Below, in pieces: positions 41,901-51,692 of a stretch of DNA of 64,000 nt. This stretch comes from Planctomycetota bacterium (GTDB taxonomy: Bacteria; Planctomycetota; UBA11346): NCBI GenBank assembly GCA_014193115.1, contig BJHQ01000001.1, forward strand, positions 564,465 to 628,464, given 5' to 3'. The notes under the pieces were generated by a model that was given only the letters and a program-made list of their open reading frames with translations, did no database searches and had not been told where the DNA came from. Within the stretch, counting starts at the first letter, position 1, and each line of letters opens with the position of its first letter. Position numbers and translations under genes: made by a program.

Positions 41901-44900
41901 TTCGGAAGCAACACCGGCACGTACGTGGTTGAGGCCCATTTCCAGCCAACGACGGTCTCTGTGGTAGGAACTGACCTGAATGGCGATGAAGGCGGCGATA
42001 CCGCGACCCTGACCGTCAATCGCGCCGGAGACAAGTCGGCGCCATTGACGGTCCTCTATTCAGTCACGGGAACCAGTACCGCAACTTCGGGAATCGATTA
42101 CCAGGCCTTAACCGGAAGCCTGCAAATCCCGGCAGGCGCCAACAGTGCGACCATCGTGATCACGCCGATTGCCGATGCCCTCATCGAAGGCAACGAAACG
42201 GTGATCGTCGCCCTGCAATCGAGCGCCGATTACCAGATCGGCTCCCCGACGACCCAGACCGTGACCATCAACGAGGTCGGCGGCCGGACCATCTTCGTTC
42301 GGACAGGCGCTGGCGGTGCGAACACCGGCAATACTTGGACGGATGCCTTCATCGATTTGAACACGGCCCTGCTGCGTACGGCCGCAGGAGACGAAGTCTG
42401 GGTGTCGGCGGGAACCTATTATCCATCAACATCTGATGCTTCGCAGTATTTCCAGGTGGGCAGCCAAGTCTCGGTACTGGGTGGTTTCCCTGCGACCGGA
42501 TCTCCGGCGCTCAGCGATCGGGATTCCCGCACCCATCTGACCATCCTGTCCGGAAATATCGGGGATCCTGCTCTGGTGACGGATAATAGTTACCGGGTCG
42601 TGTATATCTATAATACCGTGTATTCGTCCATCGATGGTTTCATCATCGAGTCTGGCCGGCAGCGCGGGGTTGAAGCGAACTCGGTCCAGTCGTTGACCAT
42701 TGCCAACACGACGCTGAGAAACAATGGCGACGGTTCGTCCTATGGAGCAGGTCTGTACGCCTATGGGACGAGCCTCACCTTGTCGAATACCCTGGTCTAC
42801 GGCAATGCGGGACAGAGTTATGGTGGCGGCCTCTATCTGACAGCGAGTCAGAACACGGTCACGAACTGCGTTGTGGCCGGCAACACTTTGTCGAGCACGG
42901 CAGGCTATGGCGCTGGTATCTACTGCACCGGTAACGTGTCCTTGCTGAACACCACGATCACTGGAAACACCATCGCAGGGAGCCCGGTGAGCCATGGCGG
43001 CGGCCTCTATTTCACCGGCAGTTCACTTCTTGTGAACAATAGCATCGTCACCGGGAATGCTCCGGACCAAGCGATGACTAATGCTGCCGCGGCGAATTCA
43101 GTGGTCGATAACAGCATCATTGAAGGCGGGTTGCCCGTGTCCTTCTCCGGGGCAGGCACGGTCGCCGGAACCGTGGTTTTCACCAACACCGCAGATCCGG
43201 ATGGCGCCGACAACCGGCCTTTGACCAGTGACGATGGCTATTCGTTGGCGGCTTCGGATACGGGTGCGCTGGATCTCGCCATAGGAGCATTGACCACCGA
43301 CATCGTCGGCGTCAACCGGCCGCAAGGCGCTGCCGCTGATCGCGGAGCGTATGAACGGGTCACCGGGACGGTGACTCCAGATACGACCCCGCCTGCGTTG
43401 GCCATCACCGATCCAACCACCAGTCCGACGATCATCTCGGGGAATTATGTGGGATTCCAAGGGACGGTGGATGCCGCCGATGCGATTGCCTTGAACTGGC
43501 GGGTGGATGGCACGAACCCGGCCAGCGGTTCGCTGCCTGTCACCGCGAACTGGCAGATCAATAATTTTTCCATTTATTTCCCGCCCGGTTCGAGTCTTTT
43601 CACCATCACCGCCAGGGATGCGGCGGGGAATTCCTCATCGCTGTCGCGAACCATCATCCATCAGACCGTGGCGATGAGCCTGATCGATCCCGATGCTGAC
43701 GATATCGTTCCCGATCCGGGCAAGATCCGCTTCAGCCGGCTGGTCGATTCCGGCTCGGACCAGACGTTTACCATTGCCGTCAGCGGTTCGGCGAGCGCAT
43801 CTGATTTCGTCGCCCTGCCGACCACGGTGACCATCCCGGCAGGTTCCTTGTTCACGGATGTGCTGGTCACGCCGATCGTGGATGGTATCGCCGAAGATGA
43901 CGAACTGGTCACCGTGAGCGTTACCGATACGGGTGGCTTCACCAATACCGGGGTAACCTCGGCAACAGTGCGGATCGCGGACAACCTCCGTTTCCTGAGT
44001 CTGGGCACGATCGGCCAGGGAACGATCGACAATGGTGGTGATCAGGACTGGTTCTCGTTCACGGCCACGGTTGCTGCTGACTACCGGATCGAGGTCCAAG
44101 GTTCATCTGGTGGAATCTATTCCTTGACCGATCCATACGTGGTGTTGTACGGACCGGATAGCCGGGCGACGGAAATTGCCCGCGATGATGACAGCCTGGG
44201 CGGAAGCCAGCCGCTCATCCTGCAAAATCTCAATCCGGGAACGTACTATGTCCGGGTCAGTGCCATCGGCTCGGGGAGCGGATCCTATGGCGTGCTGGCC
44301 AAGATCGCCACCACGACGGTCAGGATTGTCGCCAGCGATGCGGTCGCAGGCGAGATCGGACCGGATGTCGGCCAGTTCACGATCAGCCGGATCGGCGACT
44401 TGAGTTTCCCAGTTGATGTCAATCTGGTTTACACCGGGGCGGTCCAGTCCGGCGTCGATGTCGAAGCCCTGACCGCCACTGTCTCGCTGGCCACCGGTCA
44501 GGCGAGCGTGCCGATTCTGGTGACCCCGTTGTCGGATACGGCGGTCGAAGGCGACGAGTTCCTGACCGCGACCATCCAGCCGTCAGCCAGCTATCAGCTT
44601 GGAAATCCGGCGACCGCGACCCTGGTGGTCCGCGATGAATTCGCTTCCACCAGGTTCGTCAAGGCAGATGCGACCGGAGCCGGCACTGGAGTCTCGTGGG
44701 TTGATGCCTTCACGAAACTGGAAGATGCACTTGCCCTCGCCCGGACAGGCGACCAGGTGTGGATCGCAACAGGCACCTATGTTCCGGGAACGACCCAAGC
44801 AGCTCGCTTCACCGTGCCAGCCAAGGTGTCCGTTTTCGGCGGATTCAATGGCACGGAAACGGCGCGGGATCAGCGGCGGCCGCTGCAGAATCTGGTGGTG

Positions 44901-47900
44901 CTGTCCGGAGAGATCGGGACCGCTGCGATCACTGACAATAGCGACACGGTGGTCGCGCTCGGATCAGACAGTGTGCTCGATGGCGTCACCGTCACCGCCG
45001 GCAACGGCACCGCTCCCGGCGGCGCCGGCATCCTGGTCGGCAGCTCGCTGAATGTGTCCATTAGCAACTGCGTGGTGTCATCCAATGTGACGACCGCCAG
45101 CGGTGGCGGCCTGTACATTGACACCAACGGCGGAGCCACCGTCATCAATTGCCAGTTCATCGCCAATTCGGCGATCGGCTCCGGCGGCGGCGTGTCGAAC
45201 AGCTCGACCAGATCGAGCTTTTCCAACTGCGTCTTCCGCGGCAACAATGCAGGGACTGGCGGTGGTCTGTACACGGGCAATGCCCTCGTGCTGAACAGCA
45301 CCTTTAACGGAAACACTTCGACCAGCACTGGTGCCGCGATCTACACGTCCGATGCCACCATCCGCAACAGCATCCTGTGGGGCTCGACCGCTGATCAGAT
45401 CCAGGTCACAGCGGCTGGAATCATCGCCAATTGCATCGTCCATGGCGGAACCATCTCGGGCAGCGCCACGACTTCCGCCATTATCGACGCCGATCCGCTG
45501 TTCGCATCGAGCACCGACCTGTCCCTGCTCAGCGGCAGCCCAGCCATCGATGCTGCGGATCCGCTGTTCGCCACTGGTACCGACTTGCTCGGCGCTATTC
45601 GCGGGCCGGCGCCGGATCTCGGCGCGTTTGAAGCGGGTTCGACCCCACCAGTCACGCCGGATAGCATCCCACCGACAGTCACCATCACCAGCCCAACCAC
45701 GGACCCGGTCCTGATCCAGGGCAGTGGTGCGGTGTCGGTGGCCGGTACAGCCTCGGACAACACGGGGGTGGTGTCGGTCAGCTGGTCACTCAGTGGCGCC
45801 ACGACCGGTTCCGGCGTCGCAGCTGGTTTGACCAATTGGAGCACTGGGCAGCTGGCTCTGAATCCTGGCACCAGCTTCGTCACGATCACCGTGCGCGATG
45901 CGGTCGGAAACAGCGGCACCGATCGGATCCAGGTCGATGTGGTCAAAGTGACCCTCGCCCTGGTCGATGGGCTGGTCGGCGAAAATGGCGGAAACACCGG
46001 CGCCGTCCGGATCAGCCGCACCGGCAGCACCTCGGCCACACTGGCTGTGAACCTTGCCTGGGTTGGCGGTTCCGGGCTGGTGGTCGGAACCGACGTGGCG
46101 ATTCCGCCTTCGACGGTGACCATCCCGGTCGGAGCTTCCACCACCAACGTGGTGATCGCGGCCTTGGCCGATGGCGTACCGGAAACCACGGATGAATCGC
46201 TGACCGTCAGCCTGACCACCAGCCCAGATTACCAGATCGGCGTGCCGTCGACCCAGGTACTGTGGGTTGTGGACGACACTCCGGCAAGTCTGACCGTCGG
46301 CGCGGCTCCGGTGAGCGGTTCGATCGACTTTGCTGCGGATGTCGATCGGTTCAGCTTCTATGCGGCAGTGCCTGGAACATATCAAATCCTCATGGACGGC
46401 AACAGTTCTGCTGCCGGCACCTTGCCCAATCCCTACCTTGAAGTGTATGGGCCAGACGATCCATCGTACTTTGTGGGTTCCGCCGATTATGGCGGTACAG
46501 GCTACTATGACGCTTTGCTCCAGGTCGATCTGACCGCAGGCACCTATGTTGTGCGGGTCCGCGATGCATCGAACACCTCGATCGGGACCTACAAGATGTC
46601 GGTCAAACTGGTGGGGACCCGGGTGAGCGTCGCGGTCGGCGACGGATTTTCTGTCGAAGGGACCTCCGATGATGCTTCCTTCGTGATTTCGCGGACCGGC
46701 GACTTCTCGAATTCCGTGAATGTCCTGTTCGCCGTGACCGGAACAGCTTTGTCGGGTACGGATTATTCCGCGATTGGCGGCTCCGTCCTGATCCCCGCCA
46801 ACGCAGGATCGACCACGGTGGTGGTGGATGCGCTGGCCGACGCCGATGCCCAGGAGGACGATGAATCGGTGACCCTGACCATCGCCACCAGTGCCAACTA
46901 TGCGATCGGCACGGCTTCAGCGACGGTCTGGATCCAGGATGAGAACAAAATCCTGGTCGAAGGCACCCCTGCGTCGCGGACGATCAATCGCGGGAGCGAT
47001 ACCGACCGGTTCACCTTTGTGGTTGATGGCACCAACGCCGGACCGAAGGCCTTCCAGCTGATCCGCGCCGGTGGATCTCCGCTCTCCAACGGCACCCTGG
47101 CACTCTACGCTCCGAGCGGTGCTTATGTCACCCAGGTCACAGCGTATGGAGCCGATGCCCGATTCGGCTATTCGTTGACCGCTGGCACGTGGGAACTGCG
47201 TGCGTCCGGATATTACACCGGTGAGACGGGAACGTATCAGGTCCTGGTGACACCGAACGCGCCGCCAGTAGCGAACGCTGCCAGTTATACCATTAATGAA
47301 GGATCGGTCTTAACTGGAACCTTGACCGGTAGCGATCCGGAATCAGCGCCACTGACGTTCCAGGGGACATATTACTATTATACGTACCGAGGATCTCTCA
47401 CCGTCAATTCCGACGGAACATTCACTTATACGCCGTACACCTATGCAAACGGGACGGATACCTTCCAGTTCACGGTGTCGGACGGTATTCTTACATCGGC
47501 GCCGGCGACGGTGACGATCCAGGTGAATCCGGTGAACCAGCCGCCCCAGGGATCGGATGCCAGTTTCTCGGTCCTGTCAGGATCGTCGTACTTCGGTCAG
47601 CTGTATGCCTATGATCCAGATGGCGAAACGGTTTTGCGCAGCATCGTCACTGCGCCGACCAAGGGGACGGTGACCATCACCAGTGCTGGGTACGGATCAT
47701 TCACGTATGCCGCCACGCCTGGCCAGTCCGGCACCGATACGTTCCAATATCAACTCGCCGACAGCGTCACCACGGCCGGTCCATTCACTGTGACCGTGCA
47801 TATCGACCGGCGGCCGGTGATCGATATCAGCGGCATCGGCACCTTGGTCACCAATGAAGATACCGCGGTCAGCGCCACCTTGGTCGGAAGCGATCCTGAT

Positions 47901-50900
47901 GGCGATCCGGTGACCTTCCGTGCGAATAATGGCAGCAAAGGTTCCGTCTCGCTGAATGGGTCAACCGGTCAGTTCACCTACACACCGTATCTGAACCTCA
48001 ATGGTTCGGATACCTTCACGGTCTGGGCCAATGATGGTTTCTTCGATTCCAATGCCGCCCAGATTTCTGTGAATATCACGCCGGTCAACGACTCGCCGAC
48101 CACCAATAGCACCGACAACCTCACCATCGCACCGCCGGGCACCACCGTGACTGGGCAATTAGTCGCGACCGACCCCGAAGGCGATCCGGTGACCTTCATC
48201 CTGGTCAGCCCGCCAGGGACCGGGACCTTCGACTTGCAGCCGGATGGGCGTTTCACCTACACTCCACCAGCGACTTCCGGCGGATTGGCGGCAGGCCCAC
48301 CAGTGACCTTCACCTATGTGGTCCAGGACAGCAGCGGCGCCCAGGGAGCGGTCCAGACCTATACCATCAGATTCAACAGCGCTCCGACCGTCACGCCGCA
48401 ATCGATCACCGTGAATGAGGACGGAGATTTCAGCGGAGTGATCTCCGCCACCGATCCTGAAAACGATGCGACAACCATCCGCATTTCGATCCTCGCCAGC
48501 CATGGCATCGCGGCGGTAACCAACGCGGCGGCGGGATCGTTCACCTACGGTCCGTCGGCGAACTACAGCGGCAGTGACAGCTTTGTGGTGGTCGCAAACG
48601 ATGGGACTTTCGATTCAGTTCCTGAAACCATCTCGGTGACAGTCACTCCCGTCAACGATGCTCCGATCGCGACCAACAGCTCCTTGTCGGCGCCGCCATC
48701 CGGCTCGATCAATGGCGCGCTGTCCGCCACCGATCCGGAGGGCGACGCCATGACCTTCACCGTGCTCAGCCAGCTGGTCCATGGCAGTTTCACCGCCTTT
48801 GATGCCAACACTGGTGCATTCACCTATCAGACGACCAGCGGCCTGGGTGCGGTCGAATCGATCGCCTTCCAGGCTGCGGACGGCAGCCTGACCTCGAACA
48901 CCGCTGTGGTCACCATCTATATCAATAATGCGCCGACGATCACGGCCGCCGGTGGTACCACCGCCGAAGACACGACGTTCAACGGAACGATCTCGGCGTC
49001 GGATGCCGATGGCGACGCGCTGACCTTCCAAGGTTCATTGCTGTCCGGTTCGGGCACAGTGACCGTCGATCCGACCACTGGCAACTGGACCTACGCTCCG
49101 TCAACCAATTCGACATCGACGGCTTCGATCACGCTGTCCGTGAGCGATGGTAAGACCTCGGTTTCTACTACCGTATCGGTCTCGATCACGCCCAGCCAGG
49201 ATGCCCCGGTGGTGTCGGCTGCGGTCGTGACCACGGCGATGACCGCGGTGGATCGAGGCGACAGCAACAATCCTGGTAATCTGGTCAGCTCCCTGCTGGC
49301 TGGTGTCCAATCCGGAACGGTGACCGACCCCGATGGCGATCCGCTCGGCATCGCAATCACTTCCGCGGACCTGTCCAAAGGCACCTGGCAATTTACCCTG
49401 GATGGATCGCTGTGGCAGGATTTCCCGGTGGTGAGCACCGGTTCTGCGCTGCTATTGTCCGGCGACGCGGTCACCCGGATCCGCATGCGGCCCTATGTCA
49501 CGGCTTCAGGTCCGTTGGCGCAGGCTGTGCAGGCGCTGGCCTGGGATGGCACTGCGGGAGCTGCGGGTTCGACGACCAGTGCGCAGACCGCGGGAGGAGC
49601 CAGCGCGTTCAGCGAGAACCGCATCGATGTATCGATCTTGGTGAATGCAGTGAGCGCTCCGCCGACTGCTGATGACAACGTGCTGACCGTGAACGAAGAC
49701 CAGTCCGGGTCGGTCACGCTGACAGGCAGCGATGTGGATGGCGATCCGCTGTCCTTCAGCCTGGTCGGATTGCCGGTCCATGGCACGGCCGTCCTGGCGG
49801 TCGATCAGGTGACGTACACGCCGTTCCCGCAATATGCCGGTTCGGATCTGTTTACCTTCCAGATCAGCGCGGGCGGCCAGCTGTCGAACAGCGCCACCGT
49901 GTCGGTGACCGTCGTCGCAGTAAACGACCCGCCGGTGGTGACGCCGGCGTCGGTGACCACCGCTGAGGACACACCGGTCAGTGGGGCGGGCTCGGCCACC
50001 GACATCGACTCCTCGCCGGTATTCACCTGGGCGGTATCGACCCAGGGCAGCCTGGGCACTTTGGTCATCAACTCAACCGATGGGTCGTTCACCTATACGC
50101 CCAACCCGAATGCGTCGGGCACGGACACGATCCAGATCACGGCGACGGACGACGGCGGAGCAGTCTCTGCCCCGGCCTCGGTCACGATCACCATAACGGC
50201 AGTGAATGATGCGCCGAACGTCAACTCCGCTTTGTCGCTGGTGCTTCCAGCATCGAGTGGGACCAGCAATGGCCTGACGGTCACGGCGCTACTTGCGACC
50301 GCCGCTGGGGCGGTCACCGATATCGATCCAGGAGCGATGCTTGGACTCGCGGTCACCAGTACCGATACGTCCTTGGGAACCTTCGAATACTCACTGGACG
50401 GAACCACCTGGCTGGCGGTGCCGACCGTCTCGGCGACCGCGGCTCTGCTCGTCCCGGTTGATGGCGTCTCCAGGCTGCGCGTACAATCCGCGGTCGGTAC
50501 CGGCACTCGAACCAATGCCTTCGCCTTCCGCGGCTGGGATCAGACGTCGGGCACCAAAGGCACCTTGGTGGATGCGACGATCAATGGTGGGACCTCAGCG
50601 TTCAGTTCAGCGGTGGGCACTGGTTCGCTGAACATCAACGGCGCACCTTCCCTGGTCGTGCAATCCGGTCTGACCGCTGTCGCAACCCAGAAATTCGAAG
50701 TGATCGTCGGTTCGACCGATCCCGATGGCGATACGGTGACCTTGGCTTTGGCGACTGGCGGTCCGCCGTGGCTGTCCGCCGTGGCTATCGCTGGCGGTGG
50801 CCTGCGGGTTTCGGGAGTGCCACCGCTGGCTGCGGTTGGAGTCGCGAACGCCGGCTTTGATTTGTCCGATGGAGTCAATCCGACGGTGCGCGTCGTCGTC

Positions 50901-51692
50901 CCAATCGATGTTCTTTCGCCAACCTCGACCACCGTCAGCCTGCCTCCGCTGACCCTGAGTCCGGCGGATGCCACCGTGTTCAACGCTATCGGTTGTTCGA
51001 CGCCAGAAGGCATCGCCAGCATCCGTGCCGCCCTGGCTGGACGTCCACGCGATGAGGCGCGGGCCTTCGCCTGGGATGTTTCCACGCAGTCCTATGTTGA
51101 GTTGCCTGCCGAACCGGTCGGCGGGTTGACACCATTCAGCGGCATTTTCCTGGCGTCCCGGATCGGTCTGCCGATCAATTTGTCGGGCACGCCACAGGCA
51201 CCAGGCGTACGGATCACCTTGGTCCCGAGATGGACGCTTTTCGCCGTACCCCCGATCCGCCTCGCCGCGGGCGATGTTGCCGCCTTCGCCTGGAGTGGCA
51301 TCCAGGTGATCGACGATAATGGCAACGTCCTCGATGATCCGTCAAAGATCGCCATCCTTGGCAATCCGGTGGTCGGCACGCCTGAGACCACCCGCCCTTG
51401 GTCCTGGCAGGCAGGTTCCTATGTCCAGGTCGACACGCTGGAGGCCGGGCGTGGCTACTGGTTGAAGAACAACGGGGCTCAGAACTACCACTTGGTCGTG
51501 GATGGCGGCCCGCTGCCGCCGGCGCCGTTCGTCACCGCCCGCGCGGTGGTCGATCGCGGTGTGCCGCCGCCGCCACCCGCAACCACGGCGTCAGCCGCGC
51601 CGGCGGCCAGTTCGGGCTGCGGGCTTGGTTCTGGCGCCGGAGTCCTGCTTGGCTTGCTGTTGTTGGCCATGCGGTTCAGGTTGCGGCGATGA
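38949..51692 (+). CDS. Giant modular surface protein (Calx-beta, PPC, beta-helix, Ig-like, cadherin-like)
   Basis: 4247 residues. Signal peptide 'MRALAHAFLALLLIAPLAAV'; GGGAG seven bases before the ATG. Three successive modules (about 39010-41300, 41305-43660, 43670-45945) each contain Calx-beta, a PPC-like domain ('DWFRFTA', 'DWYVFTL', 'DWFSFTA'), a second Calx-beta, a right-handed beta-helix introduced by 'FVDADATGAGTG' or similar and rich in GGGLY/GGGIY turns, and an Ig-like domain starting D-x-x-P-P. A partial fourth module (45950-47255) lacks the helix. About nine cadherin-like repeats follow (47260-50200; 'FTYTP', 'DPDGDPVTF'), with two 'GTWQFTLDG'-type domains interspersed, then a unique region (50937-51500). 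The last about 25 residues (SSGCGLGSGAG, hydrophobic helix, RFRLRR) form a CTERM-type sorting signal. Probably a calcium-stabilised cell-surface adhesin or coat protein. Its TGA overlaps the next ATG. Confidence 0.93.
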   Translation: MRALAHAFLALLLIAPLAAVDTVSVQITGSQLVGEPGEPNAGPIQLEFDRTGNSGNLTVVYSVAGSGTSDVSGATGTVTFPAGSFFIDAQFAVIDDLSPEGDEQVIVTIEPDVAYDIDTSFGSATAAISESDGWGPAVSLGSFRPDAAEIADDDDWFRFTAPSTGRFAIQVRSVSSGSGTANSGYFNLYQANRTTYITGASWGSTYDAASVADLTGGSLYWIRVYSYTEGTYQVGVDTAQALTLSASSTQVTEGGTLTLQVNADRAASRDKQIFFTFGGTATPANGDISDPSGTTLAAGSISKAVSVSITDDGQLEGYETATVNIAPSSDYQVSYSPVTITVSDPGGKTFFVDADATGAGTGLSWTDAATSLTTVLPVAVSGDAIWVAEGLYVPTTTTNRSAFFDIPRGVSMYGGFTGIETALSQRDPEAHPTILSGDIGVLGDASDNSNQIVRMVAPGATIDGFTIRDANGNSYGAGLYISAGGCVVNQCRISGNTGYSGGGLYVESGSQVTISRCRVIGNTAQGYGGGIYSYSNSLQLTNSVIAGNSATSASTYGGGIYAAYGTQTIGNCTIAGNSGTNQGGVYLYYGATMINSVIWGNTTTTGPSFYFYTTPTFSIVEGSVFGGSVLSLDPLFVNAASGDYRIGAGSPAIDFADTPSAPSIDLEARPRAGAGPDLGAFEFNGGTPVVDTTPPVVTFTVPASDPLIVTTASLAISGTSSDDQSLLTTSYELSGATTANAVFADPAAWSVTLNLQPGLNVLRVTSLDSSGNRTIQSRTLDYRRVSVSAPDLIADESGSDQGAIRITRTGDLSQALTVQLVVSGTAIPGLDYPSLPVSVILPAGTSSVDLVVSPVDDGLDEDDESVIVTAQAAAGYGLGTASATVWIAEVARQLTVNAGPLSGIIDHGQDEDWYVFTLPNTADITVEMRGSPTGEGTIGDPYLYLYGPDKKTTLIAQDDDAGVGYNSLINRTLAPGIYYLKASRFGSNTGTYVVEAHFQPTTVSVVGTDLNGDEGGDTATLTVNRAGDKSAPLTVLYSVTGTSTATSGIDYQALTGSLQIPAGANSATIVITPIADALIEGNETVIVALQSSADYQIGSPTTQTVTINEVGGRTIFVRTGAGGANTGNTWTDAFIDLNTALLRTAAGDEVWVSAGTYYPSTSDASQYFQVGSQVSVLGGFPATGSPALSDRDSRTHLTILSGNIGDPALVTDNSYRVVYIYNTVYSSIDGFIIESGRQRGVEANSVQSLTIANTTLRNNGDGSSYGAGLYAYGTSLTLSNTLVYGNAGQSYGGGLYLTASQNTVTNCVVAGNTLSSTAGYGAGIYCTGNVSLLNTTITGNTIAGSPVSHGGGLYFTGSSLLVNNSIVTGNAPDQAMTNAAAANSVVDNSIIEGGLPVSFSGAGTVAGTVVFTNTADPDGADNRPLTSDDGYSLAASDTGALDLAIGALTTDIVGVNRPQGAAADRGAYERVTGTVTPDTTPPALAITDPTTSPTIISGNYVGFQGTVDAADAIALNWRVDGTNPASGSLPVTANWQINNFSIYFPPGSSLFTITARDAAGNSSSLSRTIIHQTVAMSLIDPDADDIVPDPGKIRFSRLVDSGSDQTFTIAVSGSASASDFVALPTTVTIPAGSLFTDVLVTPIVDGIAEDDELVTVSVTDTGGFTNTGVTSATVRIADNLRFLSLGTIGQGTIDNGGDQDWFSFTATVAADYRIEVQGSSGGIYSLTDPYVVLYGPDSRATEIARDDDSLGGSQPLILQNLNPGTYYVRVSAIGSGSGSYGVLAKIATTTVRIVASDAVAGEIGPDVGQFTISRIGDLSFPVDVNLVYTGAVQSGVDVEALTATVSLATGQASVPILVTPLSDTAVEGDEFLTATIQPSASYQLGNPATATLVVRDEFASTRFVKADATGAGTGVSWVDAFTKLEDALALARTGDQVWIATGTYVPGTTQAARFTVPAKVSVFGGFNGTETARDQRRPLQNLVVLSGEIGTAAITDNSDTVVALGSDSVLDGVTVTAGNGTAPGGAGILVGSSLNVSISNCVVSSNVTTASGGGLYIDTNGGATVINCQFIANSAIGSGGGVSNSSTRSSFSNCVFRGNNAGTGGGLYTGNALVLNSTFNGNTSTSTGAAIYTSDATIRNSILWGSTADQIQVTAAGIIANCIVHGGTISGSATTSAIIDADPLFASSTDLSLLSGSPAIDAADPLFATGTDLLGAIRGPAPDLGAFEAGSTPPVTPDSIPPTVTITSPTTDPVLIQGSGAVSVAGTASDNTGVVSVSWSLSGATTGSGVAAGLTNWSTGQLALNPGTSFVTITVRDAVGNSGTDRIQVDVVKVTLALVDGLVGENGGNTGAVRISRTGSTSATLAVNLAWVGGSGLVVGTDVAIPPSTVTIPVGASTTNVVIAALADGVPETTDESLTVSLTTSPDYQIGVPSTQVLWVVDDTPASLTVGAAPVSGSIDFAADVDRFSFYAAVPGTYQILMDGNSSAAGTLPNPYLEVYGPDDPSYFVGSADYGGTGYYDALLQVDLTAGTYVVRVRDASNTSIGTYKMSVKLVGTRVSVAVGDGFSVEGTSDDASFVISRTGDFSNSVNVLFAVTGTALSGTDYSAIGGSVLIPANAGSTTVVVDALADADAQEDDESVTLTIATSANYAIGTASATVWIQDENKILVEGTPASRTINRGSDTDRFTFVVDGTNAGPKAFQLIRAGGSPLSNGTLALYAPSGAYVTQVTAYGADARFGYSLTAGTWELRASGYYTGETGTYQVLVTPNAPPVANAASYTINEGSVLTGTLTGSDPESAPLTFQGTYYYYTYRGSLTVNSDGTFTYTPYTYANGTDTFQFTVSDGILTSAPATVTIQVNPVNQPPQGSDASFSVLSGSSYFGQLYAYDPDGETVLRSIVTAPTKGTVTITSAGYGSFTYAATPGQSGTDTFQYQLADSVTTAGPFTVTVHIDRRPVIDISGIGTLVTNEDTAVSATLVGSDPDGDPVTFRANNGSKGSVSLNGSTGQFTYTPYLNLNGSDTFTVWANDGFFDSNAAQISVNITPVNDSPTTNSTDNLTIAPPGTTVTGQLVATDPEGDPVTFILVSPPGTGTFDLQPDGRFTYTPPATSGGLAAGPPVTFTYVVQDSSGAQGAVQTYTIRFNSAPTVTPQSITVNEDGDFSGVISATDPENDATTIRISILASHGIAAVTNAAAGSFTYGPSANYSGSDSFVVVANDGTFDSVPETISVTVTPVNDAPIATNSSLSAPPSGSINGALSATDPEGDAMTFTVLSQLVHGSFTAFDANTGAFTYQTTSGLGAVESIAFQAADGSLTSNTAVVTIYINNAPTITAAGGTTAEDTTFNGTISASDADGDALTFQGSLLSGSGTVTVDPTTGNWTYAPSTNSTSTASITLSVSDGKTSVSTTVSVSITPSQDAPVVSAAVVTTAMTAVDRGDSNNPGNLVSSLLAGVQSGTVTDPDGDPLGIAITSADLSKGTWQFTLDGSLWQDFPVVSTGSALLLSGDAVTRIRMRPYVTASGPLAQAVQALAWDGTAGAAGSTTSAQTAGGASAFSENRIDVSILVNAVSAPPTADDNVLTVNEDQSGSVTLTGSDVDGDPLSFSLVGLPVHGTAVLAVDQVTYTPFPQYAGSDLFTFQISAGGQLSNSATVSVTVVAVNDPPVVTPASVTTAEDTPVSGAGSATDIDSSPVFTWAVSTQGSLGTLVINSTDGSFTYTPNPNASGTDTIQITATDDGGAVSAPASVTITITAVNDAPNVNSALSLVLPASSGTSNGLTVTALLATAAGAVTDIDPGAMLGLAVTSTDTSLGTFEYSLDGTTWLAVPTVSATAALLVPVDGVSRLRVQSAVGTGTRTNAFAFRGWDQTSGTKGTLVDATINGGTSAFSSAVGTGSLNINGAPSLVVQSGLTAVATQKFEVIVGSTDPDGDTVTLALATGGPPWLSAVAIAGGGLRVSGVPPLAAVGVANAGFDLSDGVNPTVRVVVPIDVLSPTSTTVSLPPLTLSPADATVFNAIGCSTPEGIASIRAALAGRPRDEARAFAWDVSTQSYVELPAEPVGGLTPFSGIFLASRIGLPINLSGTPQAPGVRITLVPRWTLFAVPPIRLAAGDVAAFAWSGIQVIDDNGNVLDDPSKIAILGNPVVGTPETTRPWSWQAGSYVQVDTLEAGRGYWLKNNGAQNYHLVVDGGPLPPAPFVTARAVVDRGVPPPPPATTASAAPAASSGCGLGSGAGVLLGLLLLAMRFRLRR

